A stretch of 64,000 nucleotides of DNA from Chryseobacterium camelliae (GTDB taxonomy: Bacteria; Bacteroidota; Bacteroidia; Flavobacteriales; Weeksellaceae): the NCBI RefSeq assembly GCF_030818575.1, contig NZ_JAUTAL010000001.1, forward strand, positions 496,001 to 560,000, written 5' to 3'. The notes under the pieces are model-generated. The model saw nothing but the letters and a program-made list of their open reading frames with translations. It had not been told where the DNA came from and did not search any database. Position 1 is the first letter of the stretch. Each line of letters starts with the position of its first letter. Position numbers and translations under genes: made by a program. Below are positions 27,019-37,010 of the stretch, one piece after another.

Positions 27019-27066
27019 GTCAAAAATTCTATAGAATTTTTGACACCCCTCCACGGGAGTGGAATC
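27019..27066. repeat. REP-like palindromic element between permease 1 and tolC
   Basis: A perfect 26-bp palindrome (13-bp arms GTCAAAAATTCTA / TAGAATTTTTGAC, 27019-27044) is followed by a GC-richer part. There TCCAC pairs with GTGGA around GGGA (27050-27063). It lies in a 139-base operon gap and looks like a dispersed intergenic repeat rather than a site specific to these genes. Confidence 0.6.
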
Positions 27067-27124
27067 TTTTATTTTTTTTCCATAGGTTTCACTACAGCTA
27101 TTGATATTGAACCCTTAGGGATTT

Positions 27125-29542
27125 TTACTCGTATTTCAGGTATTTAACAAGGTTGATTTTAGTGGCACGATAAGCTTTGAAACTCACCACCACAAAGGTT
27201 AGAATCAGTAATAAAATTAAACTTAAAACATAAGGCCACACCGGCATATCGATCCGGTAAGCGAAATCCTTCAGCCATTCATTCATGGCATAATAGCCGA
27301 AAGGGATACTGATGAATACGGCGGTGGCACAAATCAGCAGGAATCTTTTCGTCAAGTCCCATATAAGCGTTTTTTCGTCAGCGCCCAAAGTTTTTTTGAT
27401 GGCTACATCTTTTAATTTTTGTTCGATTAAAAGCGAAGATAAAGCGAATAATCCAAGCAATGCAATCAATAGAACCACAATATTAAGCGTTGTGAAAAGC
27501 GTCTGCTGCTTTTGGAATTTTTCATAGGTTTTTGCAAATTGTTTATCCACAAATTCAAAATCATAAGGATAGCCTGGTTCAGCTTTTGTAATCCAGAATT
27601 CTTTGATGCGTTCCAGAGTTCCGTTGATGTCGTCTTTGGAAATTTTAATTTGGAGATTTTGGAGATTATTTTTTATCCAATTCCTGTCATAGTTGAAATA
27701 AACGATTGGCATTACAGCTTGCTCTACACCAGCATAATTAATATCCTTGACAACACCCAAGATTTTATACTTTTTCTTACCATCCCATCCTGTAAAAAAA
27801 TCTTTTCCTAACGCTGTTTTGGGATTGTAGCCTAATTTGCCTGCAAACGTTTCGTTCACCACGGCTCCGCTGATGGTATCAGAAGCTTTTTTCCAGTCCA
27901 GATCACGCCCGGAAAGGAATTTTACTTTGTAAAATTTTAGGAAATTTTCATCAATCCCTCCGAGCATTGTCTGAATGGTTTTCGTGGTATCCGAAGCTAA
28001 TTTTACTATTGACATATTAGCACTACCAGTTCCTATGGAGTTTACAGAACCTGTAATATCTGTCACTCCGGGAATTCTTGCCACTTCATTTTTGAGACGC
28101 CTGTATTTATTCACATTAAAATCATTTTCCCAATTTGTTTTTTTGAAATTAATCTGAATTGTCTGGTCACCTTTGAAGCCCAGATCTTTGTTCATCATAT
28201 AGCTGACCTGGGTATGAATGATCAATGAGCAGATGATGAAAAATGAAGAAATAACCAACTGCAAAGTCAAAATCCCGTTTCTCAGCCAGATCCCATTTTT
28301 GCTTCTTGCGAAATTACCTTTCAAAGTATTGATCGGCTTGAAATTCGACAGGTAAAGTGCCGGAATCAATCCTGAAATCAATGAAAACACTATCAGCAAT
28401 AGTCCTGTGTATACAAACAGATTTGGATCAATTAGCTTAATATCTTTGCTTAGGAATTTGTTGTAAGAAGGCAGGAGAAGCTCCACCATTGCAAAAGCAA
28501 CTACATAAGCTGCCAGGCAAATCATAAACGTCTCAAGCAAAAACTGTAAAATCAAAGCTGATTTTGAACTTCCTACCACTTTTCTTACGCCAACCTCTTT
28601 GGCTCTTTGGGACGCCTGTGCAGTTTTGAGATTAATGAGATTGATTCCCGACAATGCTAAAATCAAAACAGACAACCCCAGCAGAATCATAATCGATTTT
28701 TTGTCGCCTTTGTTGATGCCTTCACTTTTGGCATCCAGTTTCATTTTGCTGATCGGTGTCAGATAAACCGTTGCAGGATTCTTTTTATCAAGAGTATAAC
28801 CCCATTTTTTTGAAATAATCTCGTCCTGCTGCTGCATTTGTTTCGAGAGCTTATTTTCAAGCGCTTTGATATCTGTCCCCGGTTTCAGCCTAAAAAATCC
28901 TTTATAGTTGAAGTTGGTCCATTTGTCTTTGGATTCTTCCATATACGGATTTCTGTACATAAAATCCGGTTTGAAAACCGTATTGGTTTCCGGTAGTTTG
29001 TAGATTGCCGTCACCACATATTCTTTAACTTTGGAATCGCTTTTCACCGATTTTCCAACTGCATTGAGGTAATCATCACCAAAAAGAAGACGTGCGGTTT
29101 TATCCGAAATGACAATTTTCCCATTATCCGACAAGGCATTCTGTAAGTTTCCCGCCACTTTTTCGAAGGGGAAAAAGCTGAAAAAAGAATCTATTGTAGC
29201 CGAACCTGAAACATAAGCTGAATTACTGCCAACACTTAGTTTCTCTTTTCCCCAGTCATTATAAACCGTAGCATCCTCTATCTCGGAGAATTTTTCCTTT
29301 GAAACAAAGATTTCCGGATAACTGGAGCTGGACATGATTCCAAAGGCCGCATTGCCATTTTCTATGAAATATATATTCTCCTTGTCCGGAATCCACTGTT
29401 CATACGATTTCTCATCCTGCCAATGGATGAATATCAGCAGGAAAACACACAGCCCAACGCTCAATCCCAATATATTGATCAGCGTGGAAAGCCAGTTTTT
29501 TCTGTAATTGATGAATGCTATTTTGAGCCAGTTTTTTAACAT
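27125..29542 (-). CDS. MacB/FtsX-type ABC transporter permease (paralogue 1)
   Basis: An 805-residue inner-membrane permease with two FtsX-type domains. Each has a membrane helix, a periplasmic domain and three C-terminal helices; the FtsX motif ASQRAKEVGVRKVVGS is near 312. The architecture is that of the Bacteroidota MacB-like permeases that export antimicrobials or peptides with a separate ATPase. Its first 50 residues are essentially identical to those of the next paralogue, and the last 60 nearly so, while the periplasmic parts differ. It is co-oriented with the other two permeases, the ATPase and the adaptor. Confidence 0.9.
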   Translation of the reverse strand: MLKNWLKIAFINYRKNWLSTLINILGLSVGLCVFLLIFIHWQDEKSYEQWIPDKENIYFIENGNAAFGIMSSSSYPEIFVSKEKFSEIEDATVYNDWGKEKLSVGSNSAYVSGSATIDSFFSFFPFEKVAGNLQNALSDNGKIVISDKTARLLFGDDYLNAVGKSVKSDSKVKEYVVTAIYKLPETNTVFKPDFMYRNPYMEESKDKWTNFNYKGFFRLKPGTDIKALENKLSKQMQQQDEIISKKWGYTLDKKNPATVYLTPISKMKLDAKSEGINKGDKKSIMILLGLSVLILALSGINLINLKTAQASQRAKEVGVRKVVGSSKSALILQFLLETFMICLAAYVVAFAMVELLLPSYNKFLSKDIKLIDPNLFVYTGLLLIVFSLISGLIPALYLSNFKPINTLKGNFARSKNGIWLRNGILTLQLVISSFFIICSLIIHTQVSYMMNKDLGFKGDQTIQINFKKTNWENDFNVNKYRRLKNEVARIPGVTDITGSVNSIGTGSANMSIVKLASDTTKTIQTMLGGIDENFLKFYKVKFLSGRDLDWKKASDTISGAVVNETFAGKLGYNPKTALGKDFFTGWDGKKKYKILGVVKDINYAGVEQAVMPIVYFNYDRNWIKNNLQNLQIKISKDDINGTLERIKEFWITKAEPGYPYDFEFVDKQFAKTYEKFQKQQTLFTTLNIVVLLIALLGLFALSSLLIEQKLKDVAIKKTLGADEKTLIWDLTKRFLLICATAVFISIPFGYYAMNEWLKDFAYRIDMPVWPYVLSLILLLILTFVVVSFKAYRATKINLVKYLKYE

Positions 29543-29646
29543 AGTTGATGATTGATAAGTGATAATTGATTATTCTACATGCCGGATAAGCCAAATATTA
29601 ACTGTCGCGCGATGAAAGGTCGTATTTCATCATCCTGATCTCAGCA

Positions 29647-32085
29647 TTATTCGTATTTCAGGTATTTAACAAGGTTGATTTTAGTGGCACGGTAAGCTTT
29701 GAAACTCACCACCGCAAAGGTTAGAATCAGTAATAAAATTAAACTTAAAGCATAAGGCCAGACCGGCATATCGATCCTGTAGGCAAAATCCTTCAGCCAT
29801 TCATTCATCGCATAGTATCCGAATGGCATGCTGATTAACACTGCAATGGTGCATATTGTCAAAAACCTTTTGGTGAGATCCCAGATAATCGTTTTCTCGT
29901 CTGCTCCTAAAGTTTTTTTGATGGCTACATCCCTGAGTTGCTGTTCAATGAGCAGTGATGATAAGGCGAAAAGACCTGATAAGGCGATTACTAATACCGC
30001 AGCATTCAGCATGGTAAAAAGCGTTTTCTGTTTCTGGAATTTCTCAAAAGTTTTTGCAAATTGTTTATCCACAAATTCAAAATCATAAGGATAGCCCGGT
30101 TCAGCTTTCGTGGTCCAGAATTCTTTGATGCGGTTTAAAGTACCGTTGATATCATTTTTGTCTAGCTTTATCTGGATGTTTGACATGTTTTGTTTGGCCT
30201 GGTTTCTGTCATAGTTAAAGAACAGTACAGGCTCTACGGGTTTATCGACACCGTTAAAATAAAAATCTTTTAAAACGCCAATGATTTTATACTTTTTCCT
30301 CTTTTCCCAGTCAGGATAAACTTCTTTTCCCAGCGCTTGATTTTTGCTCCATCCCATTTTTTTAATAAATGTTTCATTGGCAACCGCACCAGTAATGGTG
30401 TCCGATGCAAATCGCAAATCAAGATCTCTTCCGGCAACAAATTTCATTTTATAAAATTTGAAGTAATTATAATCAATGGCACCGAGAAGAACATTTTGGA
30501 TTGACTGTGTGGTATCTGCAGCATTTTGCACACTGGAGGCATTTGTAATTCCCAATCCTATAGAATTAAGAGAACCGGTGATATCAGTGACACCTGAGAT
30601 TTTTGAAATTTCGTTTTTAAGCCGGATATATTTCTTATAATTATAATCATTCTGCCCATCAGTTTTCTTAAATTGAATCTGAATGACCTGGTCTCCTTTG
30701 AACCCCAAATCTTTGTTCATCATATAATTGACCTGCGAATGAATAACCAAAGCGCAGATCATGAAAAAGGACGAAATAATCAGCTGTAGCATAAGAATGG
30801 AATTTCTCAGCCAGACACCGCTTCTGCTTCGAGAAAAGTTTCCTTTCAACGTATTAATCGGTTTAAAATTCGATAGATAGAAAGAAGGAATCAATCCTGA
30901 AATCAATGAAAATACAATCAGCAATAATCCGCTGTAAATGAAAACACTCGGGTTATTCAATTTGATTTCTTTGTTGAGGAATTTATTATAAACCGGAAGA
31001 AAGAGCTCTATCAATACCAACGCAATAATAAAAGCAGCAAAACAGATCATAAAAGTTTCCAGTAAAAACTGCAAAACCAGTTTTGATCTGGTGCTTCCAA
31101 CTGCCTTTCTGACTCCAACTTCTTTAGCCCGCTGGGAGGCCTGCGCTGTTTTAAGGTTAATCAAATTGATTCCAGATAAAAGCAATATCAATGCAGACAA
31201 AGACAGCAAAATCATAATTGATTTTTTATCACCCTTTTCTATGCCTTCACTTTTCGCATCCAGTTTCATTTTACCTACTGGCGTTAGAAAAATTTCTGCT
31301 TTCTTTTTCCCATCATATTTTTGCCCCCGTTTTAATGTGGTAATTTTTTCCTGCTCAGCCATTAAATCAGAAAGCTTTTTTTCCAGGCTGGCTATATCTG
31401 TTCCGGGTTTAAGTCTGAAATATCCTATATAACTATAATTTGTCCACTGTAAATTAGAATCATTCTTGTTATCCAAACCTTCATTTTTCATTATAAATCC
31501 TGGTTTAAAAACACTGTTTTGCTCAGGATTTCTGTAAACTGCTGTGATAACAAGTGGTATTGAGTTTGGGATATCCTGCGTAATGGTCTTTCCGATACAG
31601 TTTTTGTACTCATCTCCGAACAGCATTTTAGCAGTATCTTCCGAGATTGTAATTTTTGTTTTATCGCTAATGGCATCTTTGTAACTTCCTGCTACCTTCT
31701 CGAGAGGGAAAAAATCAAAAAAAGAATCTGATGCCCTGCAAGATGACACAAAAGCAGATTTACTTCCTGAAATCAGACGGACTTTGTAATTACTCCAGAT
31801 ATTAGCAATTGTATAATCTTCTATCTCGGGAAATTTTTCTTTGGAAACTGCTAATTCCGGATAACTGGAAACGACCATCGTTCCAAAATCACTGATTTTA
31901 TTTTCAACCAGGTAAATATTCTCTTTTCCAGGAATCCACTGTTCATACGATTTCTCGTCCTGCCAATGAATGAATATCAGCAGGAAAACACATAACCCAA
32001 CGCTCAATCCCAATATATTGATCAGCGTGGAAAGCCAGTTTTTTCTGTAATTGATGAATGCTATTTTGAGCCAGTTTTTTAACAT
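29647..32085 (-). CDS. MacB/FtsX-type ABC transporter permease (paralogue 2)
   Basis: An 812-residue paralogue of the permease at 27125-29542 with the same two-FtsX-domain plan and ASQRAKEVGVRKAVGS motif. DNA at both ends, including about 20 bases of the upstream spacer, is almost identical to paralogue 1, whereas the periplasmic domains have diverged. Two or more permeases may form hetero-oligomers with one ATPase, as in other multi-permease loci of this phylum; that is inference. Confidence 0.9.
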   Translation of the reverse strand: MLKNWLKIAFINYRKNWLSTLINILGLSVGLCVFLLIFIHWQDEKSYEQWIPGKENIYLVENKISDFGTMVVSSYPELAVSKEKFPEIEDYTIANIWSNYKVRLISGSKSAFVSSCRASDSFFDFFPLEKVAGSYKDAISDKTKITISEDTAKMLFGDEYKNCIGKTITQDIPNSIPLVITAVYRNPEQNSVFKPGFIMKNEGLDNKNDSNLQWTNYSYIGYFRLKPGTDIASLEKKLSDLMAEQEKITTLKRGQKYDGKKKAEIFLTPVGKMKLDAKSEGIEKGDKKSIMILLSLSALILLLSGINLINLKTAQASQRAKEVGVRKAVGSTRSKLVLQFLLETFMICFAAFIIALVLIELFLPVYNKFLNKEIKLNNPSVFIYSGLLLIVFSLISGLIPSFYLSNFKPINTLKGNFSRSRSGVWLRNSILMLQLIISSFFMICALVIHSQVNYMMNKDLGFKGDQVIQIQFKKTDGQNDYNYKKYIRLKNEISKISGVTDITGSLNSIGLGITNASSVQNAADTTQSIQNVLLGAIDYNYFKFYKMKFVAGRDLDLRFASDTITGAVANETFIKKMGWSKNQALGKEVYPDWEKRKKYKIIGVLKDFYFNGVDKPVEPVLFFNYDRNQAKQNMSNIQIKLDKNDINGTLNRIKEFWTTKAEPGYPYDFEFVDKQFAKTFEKFQKQKTLFTMLNAAVLVIALSGLFALSSLLIEQQLRDVAIKKTLGADEKTIIWDLTKRFLTICTIAVLISMPFGYYAMNEWLKDFAYRIDMPVWPYALSLILLLILTFAVVSFKAYRATKINLVKYLKYE

Positions 32086-32195
32086 AGTTGATGATTGATA
32101 AATGATGAATGATTAAGCCAGACATCGGATGCTGGAAGATGGAAGCCTGAGTGTCGTTTCTATGAAATTTCCAACGTCCATCAGGCAGTTTGCTA

Positions 32196-34611
32196 CTATT
32201 CGTATTTCAGGTATTTCACAAGATTCACTTTTGTGGCTTTATAAGCTTTAATGCTTACAACTGCGAAAGTCAGAATCAATAATAAAATTAAACTTAGAAC
32301 GAATGGAAAGACCGGCATATCGATTCGGTAGGCAAAATCTTTCAGCCATTCGTTCATCAGGTAGTAACTGATCGGAATACTTATTAAAACTGCGATTAAT
32401 GTGATCCAAAGGAATTGTTTCGTCAGTCCGAAAACCAGGGTTCCGTCTGATGCTCCTAATGTTTTTCTGATCGCTACATCCTTTAGTTTCTGCTCAATCA
32501 TCAATGATGATAATGCAAATAATCCTAATAATGCTACCATCAGAACCATGGCGTTTAGTATGGTAAAAAGTGTCTGCTGTTTCTGATACTTTTCAAAGGT
32601 CTTGGCAAACTGCTTGTCCACAAAATACGAATCGAAAGGGTAGCCCGGTTCCACGTTATTCTGCCAGTACGTTTTGATTCTTTTCACGGTCCCATCGATA
32701 TCATCCGGTTTCAGTTTCAGCTGTATATTGTATACATTATATCGCTTCCAGGATGTTGCACGGTAATGGAAAAAAATCATGGGTTCTACTGCAGACTTCA
32801 GGCTTTTAACATTAAAATCCTTTACAATGCCTACAATTTTGTAGGGTTTATCATCAAAGCCCGGGCGGAATTCATTTTTAAAAGCCTGCTCATCTGTCCA
32901 GCCGAACTGCTTTACAAAAGATTCATTAACCAAAACGTTATTAATGGTATCTGATGCCAGTTTTGGATTAAGCCAGCGCCCTTTTTTTAATTTTATATTC
33001 ATGAATTGAAGGTAATTGTAATCCATTGAGCCATGCTGGGCATAAATGCTTTTACCCATATAATCCATATTGGAATTGCTGTAACGGTAACTTCCGGCGA
33101 CAGCTTCCCCAAAAGAGACATCATCCACACCTTTTATTTTTTTCATTTCATTTTTAACGCGTTCGTACTTCAGCCAGGGTTGAGGACTGTTTTCACTGAA
33201 GGACACCAGGAAGATCTGTTTGCCACTGTACCCCAGGTCTTTATTCATCATATATTTTACCTGGCTGTTTACAATTAATCCGCCAATGATAAAAAATGAA
33301 GAAATGATCAGCTGCAGCGTCAAGATCCCGTTTCTGAGCCAGATGCCATGCCTGCTTCTGGCAAAATTTCCTTTCAGTGTTTCGATGGCTTTAAAGTTGG
33401 CCAGATAGATGGCAGGAATCAAACCGGAAATGACTGTTACCGCCAGAATCATGGTCAATGAATACACATATATACGCCAGTCATTCATTATGATTTTTTT
33501 TGTCAAAAAACTTGTTAAAGCTTGGTAAAAGGAGTTCTGCTAATGCCAGCGACAAAATATAGGAAGTAAAACAGATGATGAACGTTTCCAGTAAAAACTG
33601 AAGTACCAGCTCAGACTTTGTGCTTCCTATTGCTTTTCTCACGCCAATTTCTTTGGCCCGCTGCGAAGCCTGCGCTGTTTTAAGATTGATAAAATTGATG
33701 GCAGACAGAATCACAATCAGTACAGAAAGGGCAAAAAGGATCATCATGGTTTTAAAATCTCCCGTGCCAAACCAATAGGCTTTCCCGTGAAGTTTCATTT
33801 GGCCGAGCGGGGTCAGCAGACTTCCCTGCGGACCATATAATTCCAGATATTTCTGAGGCGTAACTCCTGCTCCCTGCGCATTGATTTTTGCCCGGTATAT
33901 AAAAACATCTTTCATTAATTTTTCCTGAACAGCTTCTATATCTGCATCCTTATCCAGCATAAAGAAGCATCCGTAATTAAAATTACCCCAGCCTTCTTTA
34001 TCGTTTTTCAGCTGTTCATAAGCCAGCATGACAAATTCCGGCTTTATAACAGTGTTGCCTTCCGGTAATTCGTAAACCGCAGTAACAATGTAATTTTTCT
34101 GGTCAAATTTTATATTCTCTCCCGCAACATTGGTTTTACCGAAAAGACTTTTTGCTGCTTTGGTGGAAAGCGCAATAGCGTTTTCATTTTTTAAAGCATC
34201 TTTGAAGCTGCCTGATACCAGTTTAAACGGGAAAAAATTGAAAAAGTTTTCAGATACGGCCATTCCATCCTTCTGATAAACAGTTTTATTCTGGGTGGTC
34301 ATTTTAAAACCCTTTCCGGCACCGCTGAATAGAATATAATCCTTGATTTCAGGAATTACCTTTGCTGCACGGTCTGCAATGGGATAAGAAATGCTCGGGC
34401 CGTAGGTATTGTCTTTTTTATTATACTGCTGGAATGCATAAATAGTATTTTTCTTCGGATTCCATTGTTCGTAGGATTCTTCGTCATTCCAGTGCATCAG
34501 AATGAGCATAAATCCTGTCAATCCAATCGTCAAACCAAAAAGATTGATCAGTGTGGAAAGCCAGTTCTTTTTATAATTGATGAATGCGATTTTGAGCCAG
34601 TTATTGAGCAT
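32196..34611 (-). pseudogene. MacB/FtsX-type ABC transporter permease (paralogue 3), frameshifted at an A8 tract
   Basis: The gene is split into an N-terminal frame (34611-33481, 376 residues, ending FNKFFDKKNHNE) and a C-terminal frame (33506-32196, 436 residues). Together they match the full length of paralogues 1 and 2. The break is at a run of eight A on the coding strand (T8 at 33494-33501). Seven A would restore GAC AAA AAA ATC and one open frame. Everything else, including the ASQRAKEIGVRKAIGS motif, is intact. It may be a sequencing error, a phase-variable or slippage-corrected tract, or a young pseudogene. Confidence 0.8.
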
Positions 34612-34672
34612 AGTTTGAATTTTTAATTACGGTTGGTAATTATGAATGACAGCGTTGAATGTAACTTTTTGT

Positions 34673-34705
34673 AAACCTCATAGGTTTCTGAAACCTATGA
34701 GGTTT
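34673..34705. repeat. Perfect palindrome (REP-like) between ATPase and permease 3
   Basis: Two 16-bp arms (AAACCTCATAGGTTTC and its complement) around a single T. It lies in the gap between the ATPase gene and permease 3. It could act as a processing or attenuation hairpin inside the operon transcript, but its form resembles dispersed flavobacterial intergenic palindromes. Confidence 0.7.
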
Positions 34706-34726
34706 GGATATGGAGAATGAATGTTT

Positions 34727-35449
34727 TTATATGAAATTTTTAGCATCCGCTTTTTCAAACACATCTTTTCTCTGCTCAGCAAGTTCTTCGGAGAAGATTT
34801 CCCCGTCTTTCATGTTTACGATTCTTGAGGCATAGCCTGCGTCATAAGAAGAGTGTGTTACCATGGCAATGGTAGAGCCTTCCCGGTGGAGTTCCGCGAG
34901 CAGGTTCATTACTTCATTTCCGTTGGAGCTGTCGAGGTTTCCGGTGGGTTCATCGGCAAGAATCAGCTTGGGTTTCGTCACAAGCGCCCTGGCTACGGCA
35001 GCGCGTTGCTGCTGGCCTCCGGACAGTTGTTGCGGATAGTGTTTTGCCCTGTGGGCAATATTGATCTTATCCATAATCTCCTCTACACGTTTTTTCCTTT
35101 CGGAAGAAGGAATTCCATTATAGATCAGGGGAAGCTCTATATTCTCATATACGGTCAGCTCATCGATCAGATTGAAGTTCTGGAAGATGAAGCCGATATT
35201 CTTTTTTCGGAGATCAGATTTTTTCTTTTCACTCAGTCCCACCGTTTCTGTACCGGCAAACTGATAGGAACCGCTAGAAGCGCTGTCCAGAAATCCGAGG
35301 ATATTAAGAAAAGTAGATTTTCCGCAGCCGGAAGGCCCCATGATGGCTACAAATTCGCCTTCTTTGATATGCAGGCTTACATTGTTCAGCGCATTGGTTT
35401 GTACGTCTTCTGTTTTATAGACTTTTGAAAGGTTAGTGATGTTTATCAT
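34727..35449 (-). CDS. ABC transporter ATP-binding protein (MacB/LolD type)
   Basis: A 240-residue ATPase energising the adjacent permeases. Walker A is GPSGCGKST, the Q-loop is FQNFNL, the signature is LSGGQQQR, and Walker B is [13 protein letters not shown] with the LolD/MacB-type motif. The D-loop and His switch MVTHSS follow. It lies between the adaptor gene and permease 3 in the minus-strand operon. The closest function is MacB-like export of peptides or drugs, or lipoprotein-type extraction. Confidence 0.93.
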   Translation of the reverse strand: MINITNLSKVYKTEDVQTNALNNVSLHIKEGEFVAIMGPSGCGKSTFLNILGFLDSASSGSYQFAGTETVGLSEKKKSDLRKKNIGFIFQNFNLIDELTVYENIELPLIYNGIPSSERKKRVEEIMDKINIAHRAKHYPQQLSGGQQQRAAVARALVTKPKLILADEPTGNLDSSNGNEVMNLLAELHREGSTIAMVTHSSYDAGYASRIVNMKDGEIFSEELAEQRKDVFEKADAKNFI

Positions 35450-35526
35450 TTTAATATAGCTTAAGGTTTTACAGTTTAAAGATTAAAGTTGGAACAATAA
35501 CCTTTGTTTTCAATATAGTTTTAATT

Positions 35527-36768
35527 TTATTTTTGGATATCCAATAATTCATATTTTTTCAGCTCGGTATAATCTGAAGTAATGACTTTCTCGCCCTGCT
35601 TCAATCCTGAAACAACTTCATAGTACATGGGGTTTTCTCTTCCGAGGCTGATGGTTCTCTTTTCCGCTTTGCTGCCTTTGACTACAAAAATCCATTTTCC
35701 GCTGGTATCTCTGAAGAAATTTCCCTTTGGAATCATCAGGCTCTGTACATCGGCAGATAATTTTAATTTTACCCCGAAAGTCATCCCGATTTTCAGGCCT
35801 TTAATCTGATCATCACTAAAATTCAGTTCTATAGAGAATTGTCCGTCTTTAACTTCCGGAAGTATTTTTGTGATGACGACTTCATATTCTTTCCCGTTGC
35901 TATCCAGTGTTCCTTTTATTCCGCTGCTGATTTTATTGATATAATATTCATCTACTTTTGCCACCAGCTTATATCCGTCCATCAGGTCTATTTTCCCGAT
36001 GCTTTCACCGGTGGTAAGGTTCTGCCCGGGTGAAACCGTAAAAGAGGAAAGCCTTCCTGAAGCCGGCGCCATAATGAGGAAATTATTCTTATTGGAACGC
36101 AGGATATTCAGGCTCTTTTCCATCTGGCTGATGGAGCTGTTAATGGCTGATATTTGGGAATTCCTAGATGTTTTCTCATTATATGCTCCTTTTTCAACAA
36201 TGGATTTCCTTTGCTTCTGGTAGTTCAGGTTCTGCATCGATACATCATAATCCGTTTTTCTGCCTATTTCCGCATCATACAATCTTTTCTGGAGATTGTA
36301 GGTTTGCAAAGCCGTGTTATAGTCATTCTGTGCCAGTAAAAGTTCCTTATCCTGATTGAATTCCTGATTTTTCAGTTCCAGGAGCGAACTTCTCATCTGG
36401 CTGATCTGCTGCATAATGCCTGTTTCCTGGTTCAGGTAATTAAATTCCGTATTCGGATTATATACCTGTGCAATCGGCTGTCCTTTCACCAGCATTTGTC
36501 CGTCTTCCGCAAAAATTTCTTTTATGGCCCCTCCTTCCAGAACATTCACCAGAGAAGAGTGCAGTGACTGGGTCTGTGCCGTAAGCATCAGCATATCTTC
36601 AAATTTTCCGTAGGTAACTTCATCAATACTTATATCTTCAGCTTTCACATTATATGTTTTTTTCTGGTTAAGGAAATACCATCCGAAAACCGATAATGAC
36701 AAAACAGAAATCAGAATAATGAGCACAAATTTTAATTTGGATTTCTTTTTTACTATTTTCGTGTCCAT
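35527..36768 (-). CDS. Periplasmic adaptor (HlyD/MacA-type) of the ABC export system
   Basis: A 413-residue membrane-fusion protein with one N-terminal membrane helix (about 11-29). The first lipoyl half is around 75-105 (LEGGAIKEIFAEDGQMLVKGQ). A long coiled-coil hairpin follows (about 115-215). The second lipoyl half is IMAPASGRLSSFTVSPGQNL, then a beta-barrel. It is the first gene of the operon adaptor-ATPase-permeases-TolC. A candidate sigma-54 promoter lies directly upstream, consistent with control by the NtrC-type regulator at 38067. Confidence 0.9.
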   Translation of the reverse strand: MDTKIVKKKSKLKFVLIILISVLSLSVFGWYFLNQKKTYNVKAEDISIDEVTYGKFEDMLMLTAQTQSLHSSLVNVLEGGAIKEIFAEDGQMLVKGQPIAQVYNPNTEFNYLNQETGIMQQISQMRSSLLELKNQEFNQDKELLLAQNDYNTALQTYNLQKRLYDAEIGRKTDYDVSMQNLNYQKQRKSIVEKGAYNEKTSRNSQISAINSSISQMEKSLNILRSNKNNFLIMAPASGRLSSFTVSPGQNLTTGESIGKIDLMDGYKLVAKVDEYYINKISSGIKGTLDSNGKEYEVVITKILPEVKDGQFSIELNFSDDQIKGLKIGMTFGVKLKLSADVQSLMIPKGNFFRDTSGKWIFVVKGSKAEKRTISLGRENPMYYEVVSGLKQGEKVITSDYTELKKYELLDIQK

Positions 36769-36802
36769 ATTTTAGATAACTCTTTTACTTATAGGTAATT
36801 AC

Positions 36803-36817
36803 ACAATGCGGATGCCA
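36803..36817 (-). promoter_or_regulatory. Candidate sigma-54 (-24/-12) promoter of the ABC export operon
   Basis: On the minus strand TGGCA-N6-TTGT places GG and GT exactly ten bases apart, as in the sigma-54 consensus (TGGCAC-N5-TTGC, here GT replaces GC). It is about 35 bases upstream of the adaptor ATG. No TAnnTTTG box was seen in the gap. Confidence 0.55.
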
Positions 36818-36889
36818 GAAAAATATAACTTTGCAACTTGCTGTAAATGAGATTAAATTTAATTTTATTAATGTTAAAACTGTTCATTA

Positions 36890-36917
36890 CCGGACACTTT
36901 TTGTACGGAAACGGACA
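36890..36917 (-). promoter_or_regulatory. Candidate upstream activating site for the NtrC-type regulator
   Basis: Three related half-sites occur: CCGGACA (36890-36896), TGTACGG (36902-36908) and CGGACA (36912-36917). They form two overlapping imperfect inverted repeats about 85-115 bases upstream of the -12 element, the usual distance for an enhancer-binding protein. Confidence 0.45.
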
Positions 36918-37010
36918 ATTTTGATGGATGATCTATGAGTGATAATAAAGTTAGCCATCTAAAAGGCGGAGAAGAATTACTTTTATATCTGAAAATGATG
37001 AAACAAGATA

